Made by a program: the position numbers and the translations under genes. Under the pieces are notes generated by a model, which worked only from the letters and a program-made list of their open reading frames with translations, did not search any database and was not told where the DNA came from. 64,000 nucleotides of DNA, taken from positions 372,001 through 436,000 of the forward strand of contig JADANN010000202.1 in the NCBI GenBank assembly GCA_018806985.1, given 5' to 3'. Positions 47,195-58,173 of this stretch are shown here, piece by piece. Each line of letters starts with the position of its first letter. The first letter of the stretch is position 1. Origin of the DNA: Angiostrongylus vasorum (Eukaryota > Nematoda > Chromadorea > Rhabditida > Metastrongylidae).

Positions 47195-48035
47195 ATGATG
47201 CTGAGATACAACCACAAGATTGCTGAGATACTTGCAGAACTACGGACCGCAGGTGCATGCGGTGGGGAACGAACGCGCTATTGTCCTTTCCGGGGAGTAA
47301 CGCGTTCACCACCACACCATGCGGGTCACCACCAAGGCAGAAAATAAAAGGCAAAATATTGTGAATTCAACAACAGCCTCAGCTTAACTGGGTTCAATGC
47401 CGATGTGGGCTCCCCAGATCAATCCCGTTGACGGGGTGATTGCTGACGGCACAGATCGATAGAACTAGCTGAGAGACAGGCGAAACGAAGGACCCGCATT
47501 GTGTGGTGGTGAACGCTTTACTCCCCGGAAAGGACAATAGCGCGTTCGTTCCCCACCGCAAGCACCTGCGGTCCGGAGTTTTGCAAATATCTCAGCAATC
47601 TTGTGGTTGTATTTCGCTTAATAACCTGCCATTAGAAGTATAGAAGGCAGAAAATTAAAGGCAAAATATTGTGATGCTGAGATATTTGCAAAACTCCGAA
47701 GGACGGAAGGAATGGTGTGGTGGTGAACGCGTTACTCCCCGGAAAGGACAATAGCGCGTTCGTTCCCCACCGCAAGCACCTGCGGCCCGGAGTTTTGCAA
47801 ATATCTCAACAATCTTGTGGTTGTATTTCGCTTAATAACCTGCCATTAGAAGTATAGAAGGCAGAAAATTAAAGGCAAAAATATTGTGACGCTGAGATAT
47901 TTGCAAAACTCCGAAGGACGGAAGGAATGGTGTGGTGGTGAACGCGTTACTCCCCGAAAAGGACAATAGCGCGTTCGTTCCCCACCGCAAACACCTGCGG
48001 TTACTTTTGCAAATATCTCAGCATCATTGAAATGT
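47195..48035. repeat. family A cluster: inverted pair plus tandem units
   Basis: A plus copy (47205-47335) is followed by minus copies at about 47393-47600, 47650-47820 and 47885-48030. The last two belong to a tandem duplication with period about 214 bp (CTTAATAACCTGCCATTAGA at 47617 and 47831). Each shortened unit is itself flanked by inverted GAGATATTTGCAAAACTCCG / CGGAGTTTTGCAAATATCTC. Confidence 0.8.
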
Positions 48036-48477
48036 TCCAACAGTGTTGACCCTCAAATAATGGAAGACGTTTATTACACTGCTTAAGCAAAAAGTGAGAT
48101 TTCGTCGATTTGACACAAATAAATAATAACCGGAGAAAACAACGGAATTTCTAAGGAACCCACGATTTTCTGAAAGAATGTTAGAACAGAAAAATAACAT
48201 TCGTTGTTACAATTCAAATAATCCCATCAAAAATCGATTTCGATGTTAATAAAAATCTATATATACACTAATGAACCTTCAAACACTCCAAATACAAGTT
48301 ATCAAGCAAATATTTTCACTAAAACAATTGGAAGGATGGCGAAGAGGGTGGAGAAAGCTGACGATGAGTTACAGTAGTCCTTGCTACAACAACACACCAG
48401 AGAGTTCGCATAGCCAGTGTAACAGCCATCCTTCTGTAATACAGAGAGTGTAGGACACATTTACTCGCGAATCCAAA
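48036..48477. other. no recognisable feature
   Basis: Nothing identified between the family A cluster and the PLE remnant. Confidence 0.3.
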
Positions 48478-49205
48478 CAAACGACATTTTAAATCTGTCG
48501 TTTTCTTTCTCAGCAATCGAGAGCAGGTTAAACAGCATGCGTTTACTTCCATACAATAACACACATACAACACAATAGTAGCTCACGTTTCGGAAGAATC
48601 GCCTTGTTCAGGGCCTGGAAGGGTACACTAATACGTAACTTACTAGGTCAAACGCTTTAACAGCACAAACTGAAGGATGAAAATCTAAATGGTAGTCACA
48701 CAGTCAGTAACTTCTCGGAAGACCTACCGGTTTTTTCACCTGCCTTCCACCGAGGAAGAAGAGCCGCTCAGAGTCGCATATGGTTGATGACTGCACCTCC
48801 CCACATCAACGATCCATACGAAGGCATGGGGCGAGATCACGTGTGATCTCGGAGTGTTCTTCCCTGCTATTCGTTGTAGGATTTTTGGCATTTATCCAAA
48901 AAGCCTCGAGGGGTTTGGGCGTTGGTGTTTTAGGATCCCGTGCGACTTTTATATCGAAATCCTCCCCTCTATGGTTTTGAATCCTATGCGTACCTAGTGG
49001 CGTACTTTGCCTTACTTTTCGTTTGCCATCTAGCTGTTCTGAAGAAGACGATTCTGCCGAAACGTCAGCTACAATTGTGTTGTATGTGTGTTATTGTATG
49101 GAAGTAAACATATGCTATTTAACGACCTCGCAACTGCTGAGAAAGAAAACGACAGATTTGTAATCCAATGCCGAGGTTAACAGAAAGTCGATCTTGGAAA
49201 CGACA
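48478..49205. mobile_element. PLE 3' ends, inverted pair with internal deletion
   Basis: The minus arm (48478-49031) retains the C-terminal endonuclease text (FWINAKNPTTNS-type, near 48900) and the 3' UTR with a degenerate CTGAACA/GAAAC core. It meets a plus arm at about 49032 with core CTGAAGA at 49039-49045 and GCCGAAACGTCAGC, ending ATGCCGAGGTTAACAGAAAG. Both 3' ends face outward. Confidence 0.75.
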
Positions 49206-49267
49206 TTTTGTTATTTTGAAAAACTTTTCGCGACCATGTCTATTGATCAATTAGGATCATATTAGAA

Positions 49268-49535
49268 CTGTATTAAGCGCAGTGGTTGGAGGTGCCTTGT
49301 AATATATACCTCTTAGGTTCGACCCCGCAAATAACGTCACCAGCTCTTTCATTTCTGCGGTGTCGAGAAAGACTACAAGACTTGTCGGCTGACAGCAGCA
49401 CTGACTTGATGCGTCGGTAGGCCACCGCAAGTCAGTTTGTAAGCCAGATATGCATTCGATCGCCTTTTACGATGTTTGATTTAGTCTAATGTGTGGCATA
49501 TCCCTCAGCAATTAATCAATGCCGAAAGCTTCTTC
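49268..49535 (+). repeat. SINE family B copy, diverged
   Basis: AAGCGCAGTGGTTGGAGGTG head, TTAGGTTCGACCCCG B box, and tail ATGCATTCGATCGCCTTTTA ... AATGCCGAAAGC. Confidence 0.7.
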
Positions 49536-49539
49536 ATTT

Positions 49540-49850
49540 TTGCAAAAGCCGATTTTCCTTCAACCTCGGGATGCGTAGTCCACATGTTTTCTTTCATTGA
49601 TAAGCTAACAAAAAGCTTATACAAAACTTTATTCAGTTAGTGTTTCGGCACTTTCACCTTCCTCCGAACCGATGATCCAAGTCGGTTGCCTACAACTCTT
49701 TCTTCTTCTGATATGGGTCTTCGTGATCGCATGGAGTCGAATCGTCTTCAGTGAAACACCGCTTGAAAGAAGCAACCTCACTTAGCAGCGCTCTTTTATA
49801 CAGGACGGTTGTTGTTGGTCTATTATATCTAATATTCGGTGATGATCGTT
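49540..49850 (-). mobile_element. PLE 3' end, second subfamily
   Basis: Minus strand contains CATCGGTTCGGAGGAAGGTG, AAAGTGCCGAAACAC and TAAAGTTTTGTATAAG, then a terminal segment with CATCCCGAGGTTGAAGG. It resembles the pair at 58590-59470. Confidence 0.6.
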
Positions 49851-50459
49851 TGTTTTTCTCCGATGATTTCTCTGACGAAAATCATTTAATCCGCATAGGG
49901 TACGTTTTGACTTCCTTCTAGATTTTCTAAAGTCCCACTGCGCTACAGGGGAAAAATTGTAATGAAATGTCTCTAAAGACAAAAAGTGCATGTCACATCC
50001 ATTACCGGTTAACGCTTGTTAAAAAGCATACATTATGCTTGAGCTTTAAAGAAGCTTCCAGTCTAAGTGTCTTTGAGGCTCCCGAACGAACAATGAAAAG
50101 GTGAAGCTGTGTGGTAATATTCTGCGGGCCTCTACCATTGAGGATTTCTGTAAAAATCGATGGCTCCCCTTATTTTTCTTCCGAACTCTTGGAAAGTCAC
50201 GAATCTCTATGGTTACTTGTAGTTTTGGATAAAAATGGATAAGGGCTTGTAAGATAAAAGCTTGTAGGAAAACACTGCTTTTAATAGTCACATGTAAAAG
50301 ACACATGTACGCAAAAGTAAAAAAAAAAGCTCGAATCTGCGAATTAGGGCCACTACATAATCGAAAAAATCAATATTGGAAATAAACTATTGATAAATGC
50401 ATAAATATTCTTAATAACGTACGTTGTACAAGAAAAACTTGTGTTTATTTTGCCTAATG
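49851..50459. other. no recognisable feature
   Basis: No domain or repeat recognised. Confidence 0.3.
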
Positions 50460-50738
50460 TTAGATGCGCGTGTGGCGCAGTGGTCGAAGGCGTACTGTAA
50501 TATACATGGGATCGATCTCCGTGCCTGTAGCTCACCAAGCCTTCCATTCCTCCGGTGTCGGCAAATTGGTACCAGATTTGTCTGTGAGGATAGGATCACT
50601 GGCTCGATACATCGGTAGGCCACCGTGGGTCATTGTCAAAAGCCACATATGCATTCAATCACCTCCAACGATGCTTAGTGAAGTCGAATGCACGGCGCTT
50701 CCCTCAGGGATTGGTCATCGCTGAGAGCTTTCAACGTT
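50460..50738 (+). repeat. SINE family B, full length
   Basis: GATGCGCGTGTGGCGCAGTG head with perfect TGGCGCAGTGG A box, GGGATCGATCTCC B box, core CCATTCCTCCGGTGTCGGCA, tail ATGCATTCAATCACCTCCAA ... CTGAGAGCTTTC. Confidence 0.85.
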
Positions 50739-50934
50739 AGATGAATTTTCAAGTAGAATCATATCCTTACTTGGCACATGTTGGTTTGGTCACAAGCATA
50801 TGAAATCACTGTTTGTTGTTCACCTTGAAACTTTACTTTTAAGCAAAAATCATCATTGCAGTCTTCAATTCGCCTTACTTTCTCGTCTTTACTGGTTGCT
50901 CCTGCAAATTCTTTCATAACTGTTGTTTTTCACA
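50739..50934. other. short unassigned stretch
   Basis: No feature seen. Confidence 0.3.
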
Positions 50935-51165
50935 GCAATGATGCTGAGATAACTGCAAAACTTCAGATTGCAGGTTTCTGCAGTGGGAAGTTAACACGTT
51001 ATTACCCTTTCCGGGGGTTAGGCTAGAAGTACGAAACGTAGGACCCGTATAGTGTGGTGGTGAATGCGTTAGCCCCCGGAAAGGGTAATAGCTTGCTCGA
51101 TCCCCGCCTCAGAAAACTGCGGTTCGGAGTTTTGCAAATATCTCAGCATCATTGTGGTTAGACCT
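50935..51165. repeat. family A inverted pair, shortened
   Basis: GATGCTGAGATAACTGCAAA ... CCCTTTCCGGGGGTTAG is followed directly by the opposite strand copy (GTGTGGTGGTGAATGCGTTA ... GTTTTGCAAATATCTCAGCA). Confidence 0.7.
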
Positions 51166-51344
51166 CACATTACACCCTGCCATGAAAAAAAGAGTAGGCA
51201 GTGAATAAGAAATGACCATGTTGCTTTCTAGTTAATCTCTCGAAATGCGCTCAAATGATCCCGCTTCAGTCAACCAATTCTCTTAACACTTGGGGTCGGT
51301 AAATACCTATCGGCCTTTATGTACAAAACTCCCTACTATCAATA

Positions 51345-51550
51345 AACATTTACTGTCGTGGTGAAGACTTCGGATCTCCCCAACACGGCTATTCAAGGTT
51401 GAACCTACTCGACTATCTTTCAACAGTGTTTTAATATTCATGACGAAGAACAAAATCCTTAAGCAGCAGCCGAACTGCACGCAAATCCGAAGGCCTTCGT
51501 GGACGTTGGATGGAAGGTTATGTGAAAACTGAAAAAAGTAATCAAAGAAA
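51345..51550 (+). repeat. family C copy, partial
   Basis: TCGTGGTGAAGACTTCGGAT, AATCCTTAAGCAGCAGCCGA and GGCCTTCGTGGACGTTGGAT. The 3' module is lost. Confidence 0.55.
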
Positions 51551-51564
51551 TTTATTGCCATTTA

Positions 51565-51820
51565 TTCAGTACGACTCACCAAGCCTCCCATCCCTTCAGG
51601 GTCGGCAAACTGATACCAAACTTGTCTGGGAGGCTAGAAGAATGGGTCGATAGCTTGGTAGGCCACTGGGCCATATAGAATGAATGGCAATAAATTTCTG
51701 CGAGTCTTTGTAAAAATCAGATTTGTATTCAATAACCTCCAACAATGCTTAATGAAGTCGAATGCGTGACGCATTCCTCAGGGATTGATCAACAGCGAGA
51801 GCTTTCACCCTCTATCCTTT
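51565..51820 (+). repeat. family B copy, head missing
   Basis: CCTCCCATCCCTTCAGGGTC core with TGATACCAAACTTGTCTGGG, and tail AATAACCTCCAACAATGCTT ... GCGAGAGCTTTC. A short duplicated segment (AGAATGAATGGCAATAAATT, resembling the end of the adjacent C copy) interrupts it. Confidence 0.7.
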
Positions 51821-54007
51821 TTTTATTCAATACGAAGCTTAATATGTCTAGCAAAGTGTGTTATAATATGTAATATGTCCAGCAATTTCTCTGTAGGTTT
51901 GCCACATCTGCAACTGTCTCGATGAATTGAGTTAAGCATAGTTTATGTTTCCTCGGAAAAACTAGCAATTCAGAAAAGTCATGTCCTTTCGATGCCAAAA
52001 AATCAATATGAAATCCATACTGCGTGTGGAACTTCTACTCGGTAACTCATCAGAAACAGTATGGAAATCTACGCCATGGGAGCGAAAGTTTCAAAGAAAA
52101 AGTTTCACGCGATCATCCTTGAGCCAATACGCCTACAATGAGTCATTGCGATGAGTCTCAGTCAAAAACAAACTAAAGGCAGAGGGAAATTGGAAATTCC
52201 ATGTGAGTTGCAAATCCGATATTACCCTCTACGGGGATCATGTGTTGCTCACTACATAATTGAGGGCCTTGCTTTGCTTCTATCTTGGTGAATTTTTACT
52301 CATATTTTTTAGTGGACAACACGTTACCTCTCGGAAAGTACTCGAAGCTCACCCGAAGTTTCGAGTTTTGCTTATATCTAAGCGTTTTAGAGGCTGTATT
52401 TCATATAATATCTTCACGTGAGAAAAGAATAGGTCAAGAGCAGAGCGTTCAAATTTGTCTCGTAAAGAGATAAAACCTGAGCTCACATTCAAAGCAAGTT
52501 GGCAGCCAAGGTTAGTGGCGCTAAAACATTGTTGTTGACGATGTCGCAAAAAAAAAAGGGTGACGAACGGCCATTTGTTGATGGCCTAAACTATTTTCAT
52601 TGCCTTGCCATTTAATTCTACGTTCTCGGCATTAACAATGAACGATAAGAGCACATTCAGCGCGTTAAACGCAGCGATAGCGATGGAATGGTGCAGCCGT
52701 TTGTTTGAATGGACGAACAGACCAACGAAAAGATAGCAGATTGTGATTCATGCTATGAGGAAGGTCATAAACAACGTCAACCTGGATGGGAAAGATCTTA
52801 ATGTAGCTTCTAAAAAGACTCTAGACGACGTCGAAATCGGTGAAAGATTATGGGGAACCACACACGTCATGTGACAGCACGAAACCGTATGATTGTAGCA
52901 ATTTGCAGTCTCAACAATGTAGGAAATGGATTCACCACTCAGGTAGGTCCTCAAAGCAAGAATGTCTTAGTTGTTTAGTTAATAAGAGACCCTTCTTGAC
53001 AATCCCACCAAATGTCCGTTTGAAGATATCTCTGATCTATTGACAAACAAGTGAGTGGAAGACCTAAATAATCATTGATAGATAGGAATCGTCAACCAAT
53101 AAGTAACATGGGAAATCACGAGACAACGACCATGTAATCTTCAAATTCCTTCGTGAAAACCCTAAAAGGGCAAGAACGACGCGGTTCCCCTTCTTCAAGT
53201 AGGCAGAATTCAATGGGAAACCTACCAAAACGATTAGAATGTGAACATTCTTTTTACTTGCTCAAGTTAGTCGCTGGTAGATGGGAGAACAAGTAGCAGG
53301 TTTTCTAGTTCCAATGTTCCACCTACCATTAAAAAAGAGAGGCGTAAACGACTTTCAAAAACTCTGTGTAATCGATTATGAATAGGCTTACTTTGGTGGG
53401 CACTCCGTTGTAATGTTGATGAAACAAGAAATCTTCATGTTTTATTCATTAAGTGATCATTGCTTCGAATCGGTTGTTTACTAACGATTTCTTCAAGACC
53501 TTAGGCTATTTCTGAGTAGGTAGCACAACAGAAGAAAAAGCTGTGGAAATTCCAAATATTTACTTAAAACGGGACTTCCTTCGTAAGAATTCATCTCCTT
53601 TTAAACAATGAGAAGATTCTGCTGATTATTGAGAAGCTTAGAGCGAATATTTCCCTGTTCAGCAGCATAATTCCCAATGGTTTAGTGTCCCATCCTACGT
53701 TTTGGGAAGCGTGAGAGATTACTGTGTGTCGAACTACGATCCACAGCTTCCAGGTAACTACTTCAATTGAGTCACAGGAGCGAAGAGTTCACTTCTTTAC
53801 TTATAATCGAAGCATCATTTATGAACAGGAATTTACTGAATGGCAGTACCCAGCGGGCCATCCGTAGCTACCGGTTCAGCGGCTTAATCATACAAGCCAT
53901 ACAAATGGAGTGTATACTCTGATTACAGTTATTTTAATAACCAACTTGAGCGCCTGTGATATGAGATGAGTGATGTAAACCACCATTTATTGTAAAGTTA
54001 CACATAC
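51821..54007. other. no firm gene
   Basis: A possible family E fragment at 52255-52400. The minus frame 52954-52748 has clustered cysteines (NCYNHTVSCCHMTC) but weak splice context. Downstream exons of the 54089 gene would be expected here; a candidate segment at about 53970-53880 (NNCNQSIHSICMACMIK) has an in-frame stop just before it. Confidence 0.25.
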
Positions 54008-54089
54008 CGTTGTAGCACTTGATGGCGACAGCTACAATAATAAACGTCATAAGAATGATGATAGTACGAAATGACGAAAATCGTGTCAT
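54008..54089 (-). CDS. signal-peptide exon of a Ly6-like paralogue
   Basis: First exon, 27 codons plus one base: MTRFSSFRTIIILMTFIIVA, then VAIKCYN, ending at a phase-1 donor G|GTATGTG. The hydrophobic stretch is a signal peptide and KCYN is the start of the cysteine domain. It is a paralogue of exon 1 of the gene at 62121 (same start MTRF, same KCY, same donor phase), and the similarity extends about 150 bases upstream, including a TATA element, and into the intron. I could not find intact downstream exons: a nearby cysteine-rich segment carries an in-frame TAA. The locus may be a partial duplicate or a gene whose other exons I missed. Confidence 0.5.
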
Positions 54090-54141
54090 TGTTGATGGTG
54101 TATGTGAGACGAAAATGGCTCAGTTCAACACGAAAACACGT

Positions 54142-54149
54142 CTTATATG
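54142..54149 (-). promoter_or_regulatory. conserved TATA-like element
   Basis: CATATAAG on the minus strand, 53 bases upstream of the ATG at 54089. It is preceded by TTTGCAAACATTTGCG. The same elements occur upstream of the paralogous gene at 62121. Confidence 0.5.
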
Positions 54150-54300
54150 CGCAAATGTTTGCAAAGATGACAGATACGGTAAGAGTGGTAAGAATTCTCC
54201 GCCCGATAGGTTCGCTAACAACGACGCCGACGTTACTCATAGCGAATCATCAGAAACTTTATCAGATAATGTCGACGAACGTCCCTCAGCTTTTAGCTAG

Positions 54301-55124
54301 CAGCCCAGAAATGGACTCTAAAGGTGTAAAAAGCGTTTTTCAATGTCAGAATTTCTTTACGTGAAGAGAAGCACCATTAATAAAACTTACCATAACCTGC
54401 ACATCAGCCATTGTGCAAGGTAAATCAACGCTCATTGTTAACCGTAGCGCTACATCTTCTAGACGCTATAGGATTTTCTATAGCACACTAAATAATGTTC
54501 ATTCATGAAATCAACTTTATTGCTGTCATTATGATAGGTTATGGCTGAAGAAAAACTTTAACGCAATGTTTCCTTCAGCTCAATGAAAAAATACTTTAGT
54601 AGTTTTTGTGATGGACAATTTAACCGTAACTTTTAAACTTGCTCAACCATCATTATCAAGCCGCAGTAGCATTTTTGTTTGACTTTGATAAGAATGATTC
54701 ACGTTTCCCGCCATAAGTTCGAAACGGTGATTAGTCACTCTTCAACTCTTACCATTTTGAAAAAATCTTAGTCACCAGATTGATGATCTCAATCCACCGA
54801 TCCGTGTGGATCGAATGCATCCTATGATGAAAACATTAAACGAAGCAGTAGAAAATTGTTTAGCTAAAATATTTAAAGCAATCCGAGACTTTCCTGGTTA
54901 TTTTAAGACAAAATTTCTTACTTTAAGTAAATACGAAGACGTTTTGGCGAAAAGATAGCCAGAAGAAGGAAGCTCGCCGTGCCAGGCTTAGGTTTGCTAT
55001 CCGTTCGGCTTCTTGACGACTGTGATGATAACAGCCACTATTAAATAGAAGATTTCAACTTTTGACTTACTATTATTTACTGCCTACTCTTTTTAGCGGC
55101 AGAGTATGTATTGCGAAATATAAC
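54301..55124. other. no recognisable feature
   Basis: No domain or repeat recognised. Confidence 0.3.
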
Positions 55125-55450
55125 TTTAATGATGCTGAGATATTTGCAAAACTCCGGACCGCAGTGTCTACGGTGGGGAACGAACGCGCTATTGTCCTTT
55201 CCGGGGAGTAGCGCTTCACCACCACACCATGCGCGTCCTTCGTTTCGCTGTCTCTCAGCTAGTTCTATTGATCTTTGCCATCAGCAATCACCCAAAGATC
55301 AATAGAACTAGCTGAGAGACAGGCGAAACGAAGGACCCGCATGGTGTGGTGGTGAGCGCGCTACTCGCCCGGAAAGGACAATAGTGCTTTCGTTCCCCAC
55401 CGTAGACACCTGCGGTCCGGAGTTTTGCAAATGTCTCAGCATCATTAAAG
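55125..55450. repeat. family A palindrome, full-length inverted pair
   Basis: The left arm GATGCTGAGATATTTGCAAA ... GCTAGTTCTATTGATCTT and the right arm AAGATCAATAGAACTAGCTG ... TTTTGCAAATGTCTCAGCAT are close inverted copies. They meet around a GCCATCAGCAATCACCC spacer. Each arm is about 150 bp. Confidence 0.85.
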
Positions 55451-56384
55451 TTAAAAGATTTCACTTTCGTATATTTGTTACATTTGGCCATCATTTATAT
55501 ATTTTAATACCTGGATGAAGTTTGAGAGGATTGGTATCGTTACATTAAATTGTGAACACTGCACGGAATTGTCGGAAGTTTGTCTTATTTCTAAGAAGCA
55601 ATGCTCCTCTTTCGTGGAAGAGATGTTTTAAGAACTTCTATTAAGGATTTGCATGGAGAGAGTAAGCATTGGTTAAGTGTTACCTAGTATTCTTTGGCAG
55701 TACTGTAAAAAAAATTCACGAGATTTCTTAAAAATCCTCAAGGACTATATTTTGTCTGCTCACAGTGGTTTTCGGTGACACAAAGTCATGTTGAAGTGGC
55801 GAGCGCTTAAGGAAACGTGTTTTTTATTTCATCTGGCCTGCCCTGTTTGTGTTCACAATGCTTAGTTGTCACCTTTCAGCGCCTCTCCTCTTCTGCTTGT
55901 TGTTTCTATTAGTGGCGACGTTGAAGCCAGGAGATGAGAGGAGAAATCTCGAACCCTACAAATGCCGGAAATGACCGAACAAATTGACGAAGAGGACACG
56001 TGAACTGGACACCTTCTGTAGATAAACGGATGATGCCAACTTATAGTGAAGAAAAAACACTTAGCAAGAAATTTTAGTGAAACGTGGGCCATTCGTAAAT
56101 TGTTGCGAGCAATTTCTTTCTTATTCAGTCACCGCATTTTTGCAATAGTAGCTTTTTTAACGCTTTTGTCGAAAAGGTAACTAAAAGTAGCATAGTGGGC
56201 CAGCTTTGTGTTTTGTTCTTGGTTGTTTCCTGAGTGGTTGTGATGATAGCAATCATTTGTGGAAACCACTCATCTCGACGAATCTTTTTAGTATTTTGTT
56301 ATTCATATATCTGAACATTTAAATGTGTGCAGATAATACTAGCAACGTCACTACATTTTGATGTTTTTTTATTTTTCTATTTTA
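55451..56384. other. no recognisable feature
   Basis: No domain or repeat recognised. Confidence 0.3.
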
Positions 56385-56575
56385 TTCGTCCCGTCCTCAC
56401 GTCTATTGTGCGGATCCCAGCACTTCTCACATTCGATTCGTTTCCTCACAACCATTATTCACGAGGATCTTCCAACTTATACCTTTCGGTTTTTGTCGCT
56501 TCTTGAGAATTTTCGTTTTATCTTGAATGTTGTAAAATGCTTGTCGAGCCATTCTCCTGGAGTCCTGAGATAGCT
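56385..56575 (-). repeat. family C copy, 3' part
   Basis: Minus strand: TAGCTATCTCAGGACTCCAG, ACGAAAATTCTCAAGAAGCG body, and GTGCTGGGATCCGCACAATA 3' module followed by AATAAAATAGAAAAATAAAA. Confidence 0.75.
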
Positions 56576-56576
56576 A

Positions 56577-56710
56577 GGCTGAAGCGCCCACAGCGAGTCA
56601 TTGTAAAGGCCAGATATGCATTGAATCACTCCAAACCATGCTTAACGATTTTAAATCCATGGTGCATCTCTAAAGGATTGACCAACGCCGAGAGCTTTAT
56701 TTTTTTATAT
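56577..56710 (+). repeat. family B tail fragment
   Basis: CAGCGAGTCATTGTAAAGGC, ATGCATTGAATCACTCCAAA and GACCAACGCCGAGAGCTTTA, abutting the family C fragment. Confidence 0.75.
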
Positions 56711-57014
56711 ACAGCGGCCGCATTTAGTGCTAACTTTTTTTGGAATGCTAAGCAGCGCATTTCTGATCGTCCTACTCTTTAAGTTCCTTGTAAGATCTCA
56801 CATATTGCCTCTAATTTTTTGAAATCCTGGTGCTTGTTTCTCTATCGACATGCAGAGTCGACGGTGTAGAATCACTTCCAGTTCCAAAGTACGGAAACAG
56901 GCGTTAATTTCGAACTCTTGCAGTGACATTTCTTCCGTGTGCTTCTTACATATTTTCCATATATTCGTCAAATACGTCTGAAGCAAACAGCAGAGGCGCT
57001 TCATGTTTTTCAGA

Positions 57015-57393
57015 TACTTGCATACTTGGACAGCCCGTCCTCACTGGTTGTGTGGGCTTCAGCATAGCCTCCACTTTTTGGAGTTTTGCTGGTTACCCAT
57101 TGTGGTTCCCCGGAGTCCCGAGCTCAGCCTAGCCAAAGTCTGTCCTGAGACCAACACAGGCAGTCGCCACCTTTGTGGATCAGAGCGAGATTTGTCACCA
57201 TGCGACTAGTTTGATAACAAGGCGGTGGTGGACCCTGGTATTGGTTTACTCTTAGCTAGGCTTAATAGTAGAAACGCCGGACTCCTTTTCAACTTGGGAG
57301 ACCCTGATGGGGTGATGAATCCCACCGCTGGACATCCCAACCCGGCACCCAGGAACGCCTCCCAACCACGATGAGGTGGTAAACCGCTGGAAG

Positions 57394-57398
<5 letters not shown>
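57015..57398 (-). repeat. family D repeat
   Basis: Minus strand CAGCGGTTTACCACCTCATC start, GAGTAAACCAATACCAGGGT interior, TATGCTGAAGCCCACACAAC 3' module. Confidence 0.8.
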
Positions 57399-57427
<29 letters not shown>

Positions 57428-57520
57428 TATATGTATATAGTATATAGGCATAATGTATATGCTCCCTGACGACGGTTTGCCACATTTAAATATATACATA
57501 CAAATATATCTATATATATG
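57395..57520. repeat. TA-rich low-complexity tract
   Basis: (TA)n at 57397-57420 followed by ATATATATGTATATAG and a second TA-rich patch near 57488-57520. Confidence 0.85.
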
Positions 57521-57724
57521 AATCATGAACTGTGGAATGTGAAAAAAATAAAGTGGAGATAAGACTTGATAACTACTTCGAAAGGCAAAATGAGCTAAAG
57601 TTTCATTGATGACCGCATACTTTATGAGAACCGAGACATTCTGAATCTCCAGCAATCTGAATCTCAAGCATCTCCAATGATTTCTCTTTTTTTTTCATGG
57701 CGAAAAATTCGCTATAGGTATCAA

Positions 57725-57945
57725 ATCCCAGTGTTCAAGCACAGACATTTCCGTGTGTATTCCAAGACCGGCTTTCTATTATCCTCGGCATTAACTGATA
57801 ATTCGCTGTTTTTTCTCCAATAACCAGACATGAGGTTGGTACTGCAGAATTTATAAGTATACAATAGGTGACGTTTCGGCGGTTTCGCCTTCTTCATAGC
57901 CTTCAAGTTGAAGAATGCGAAGCCGCGGGAACGATCAGCTATTGC
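57725..57945 (-). mobile_element. PLE 3' end, solo
   Basis: Minus strand contains ATGAAGAAGGCGAAACCGCC followed directly by GAAACGTCACC (hammerhead-like core with four-pair GGCG-AAAC-CGCC stem II) and the terminal AATGCCGAGGATAATAGAAAG-type block. Confidence 0.65.
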
Positions 57946-58173
57946 ATACTAATAAATTCTACAATATCAAACTTGCGGTTGCTTACTGAAAAAAATAGTG
58001 AGTTTCTGTCTCTCCAGTTCTTTAATAACAATAGTCTCTCGTAGCGAAGAGAGTTCATCCGAATAAAAGTGTTTTGTAAAACTTATTAAGTTAAAGGGAC
58101 AGATTTTCATGAGCCACATTAACCTCGTCACCTTTTTTTGGCAAGCCATGAACAAAAAAGACGGTAAAAAAGT

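Noticed and set aside
52748..52954. Frame with NCYNHTVSCCHMTC and a hydrophobic end as a last Ly6-type exon
   Set aside because: It lacks the CCC..D.CN signature and has no good acceptor in the required phase.
53880..53975. Cysteine-rich second exon for the gene starting at 54089
   Set aside because: The in-phase reading after a TATCACAG acceptor contains a TAA before the cysteines and a TAG soon after. It may be a decayed exon but is not usable.
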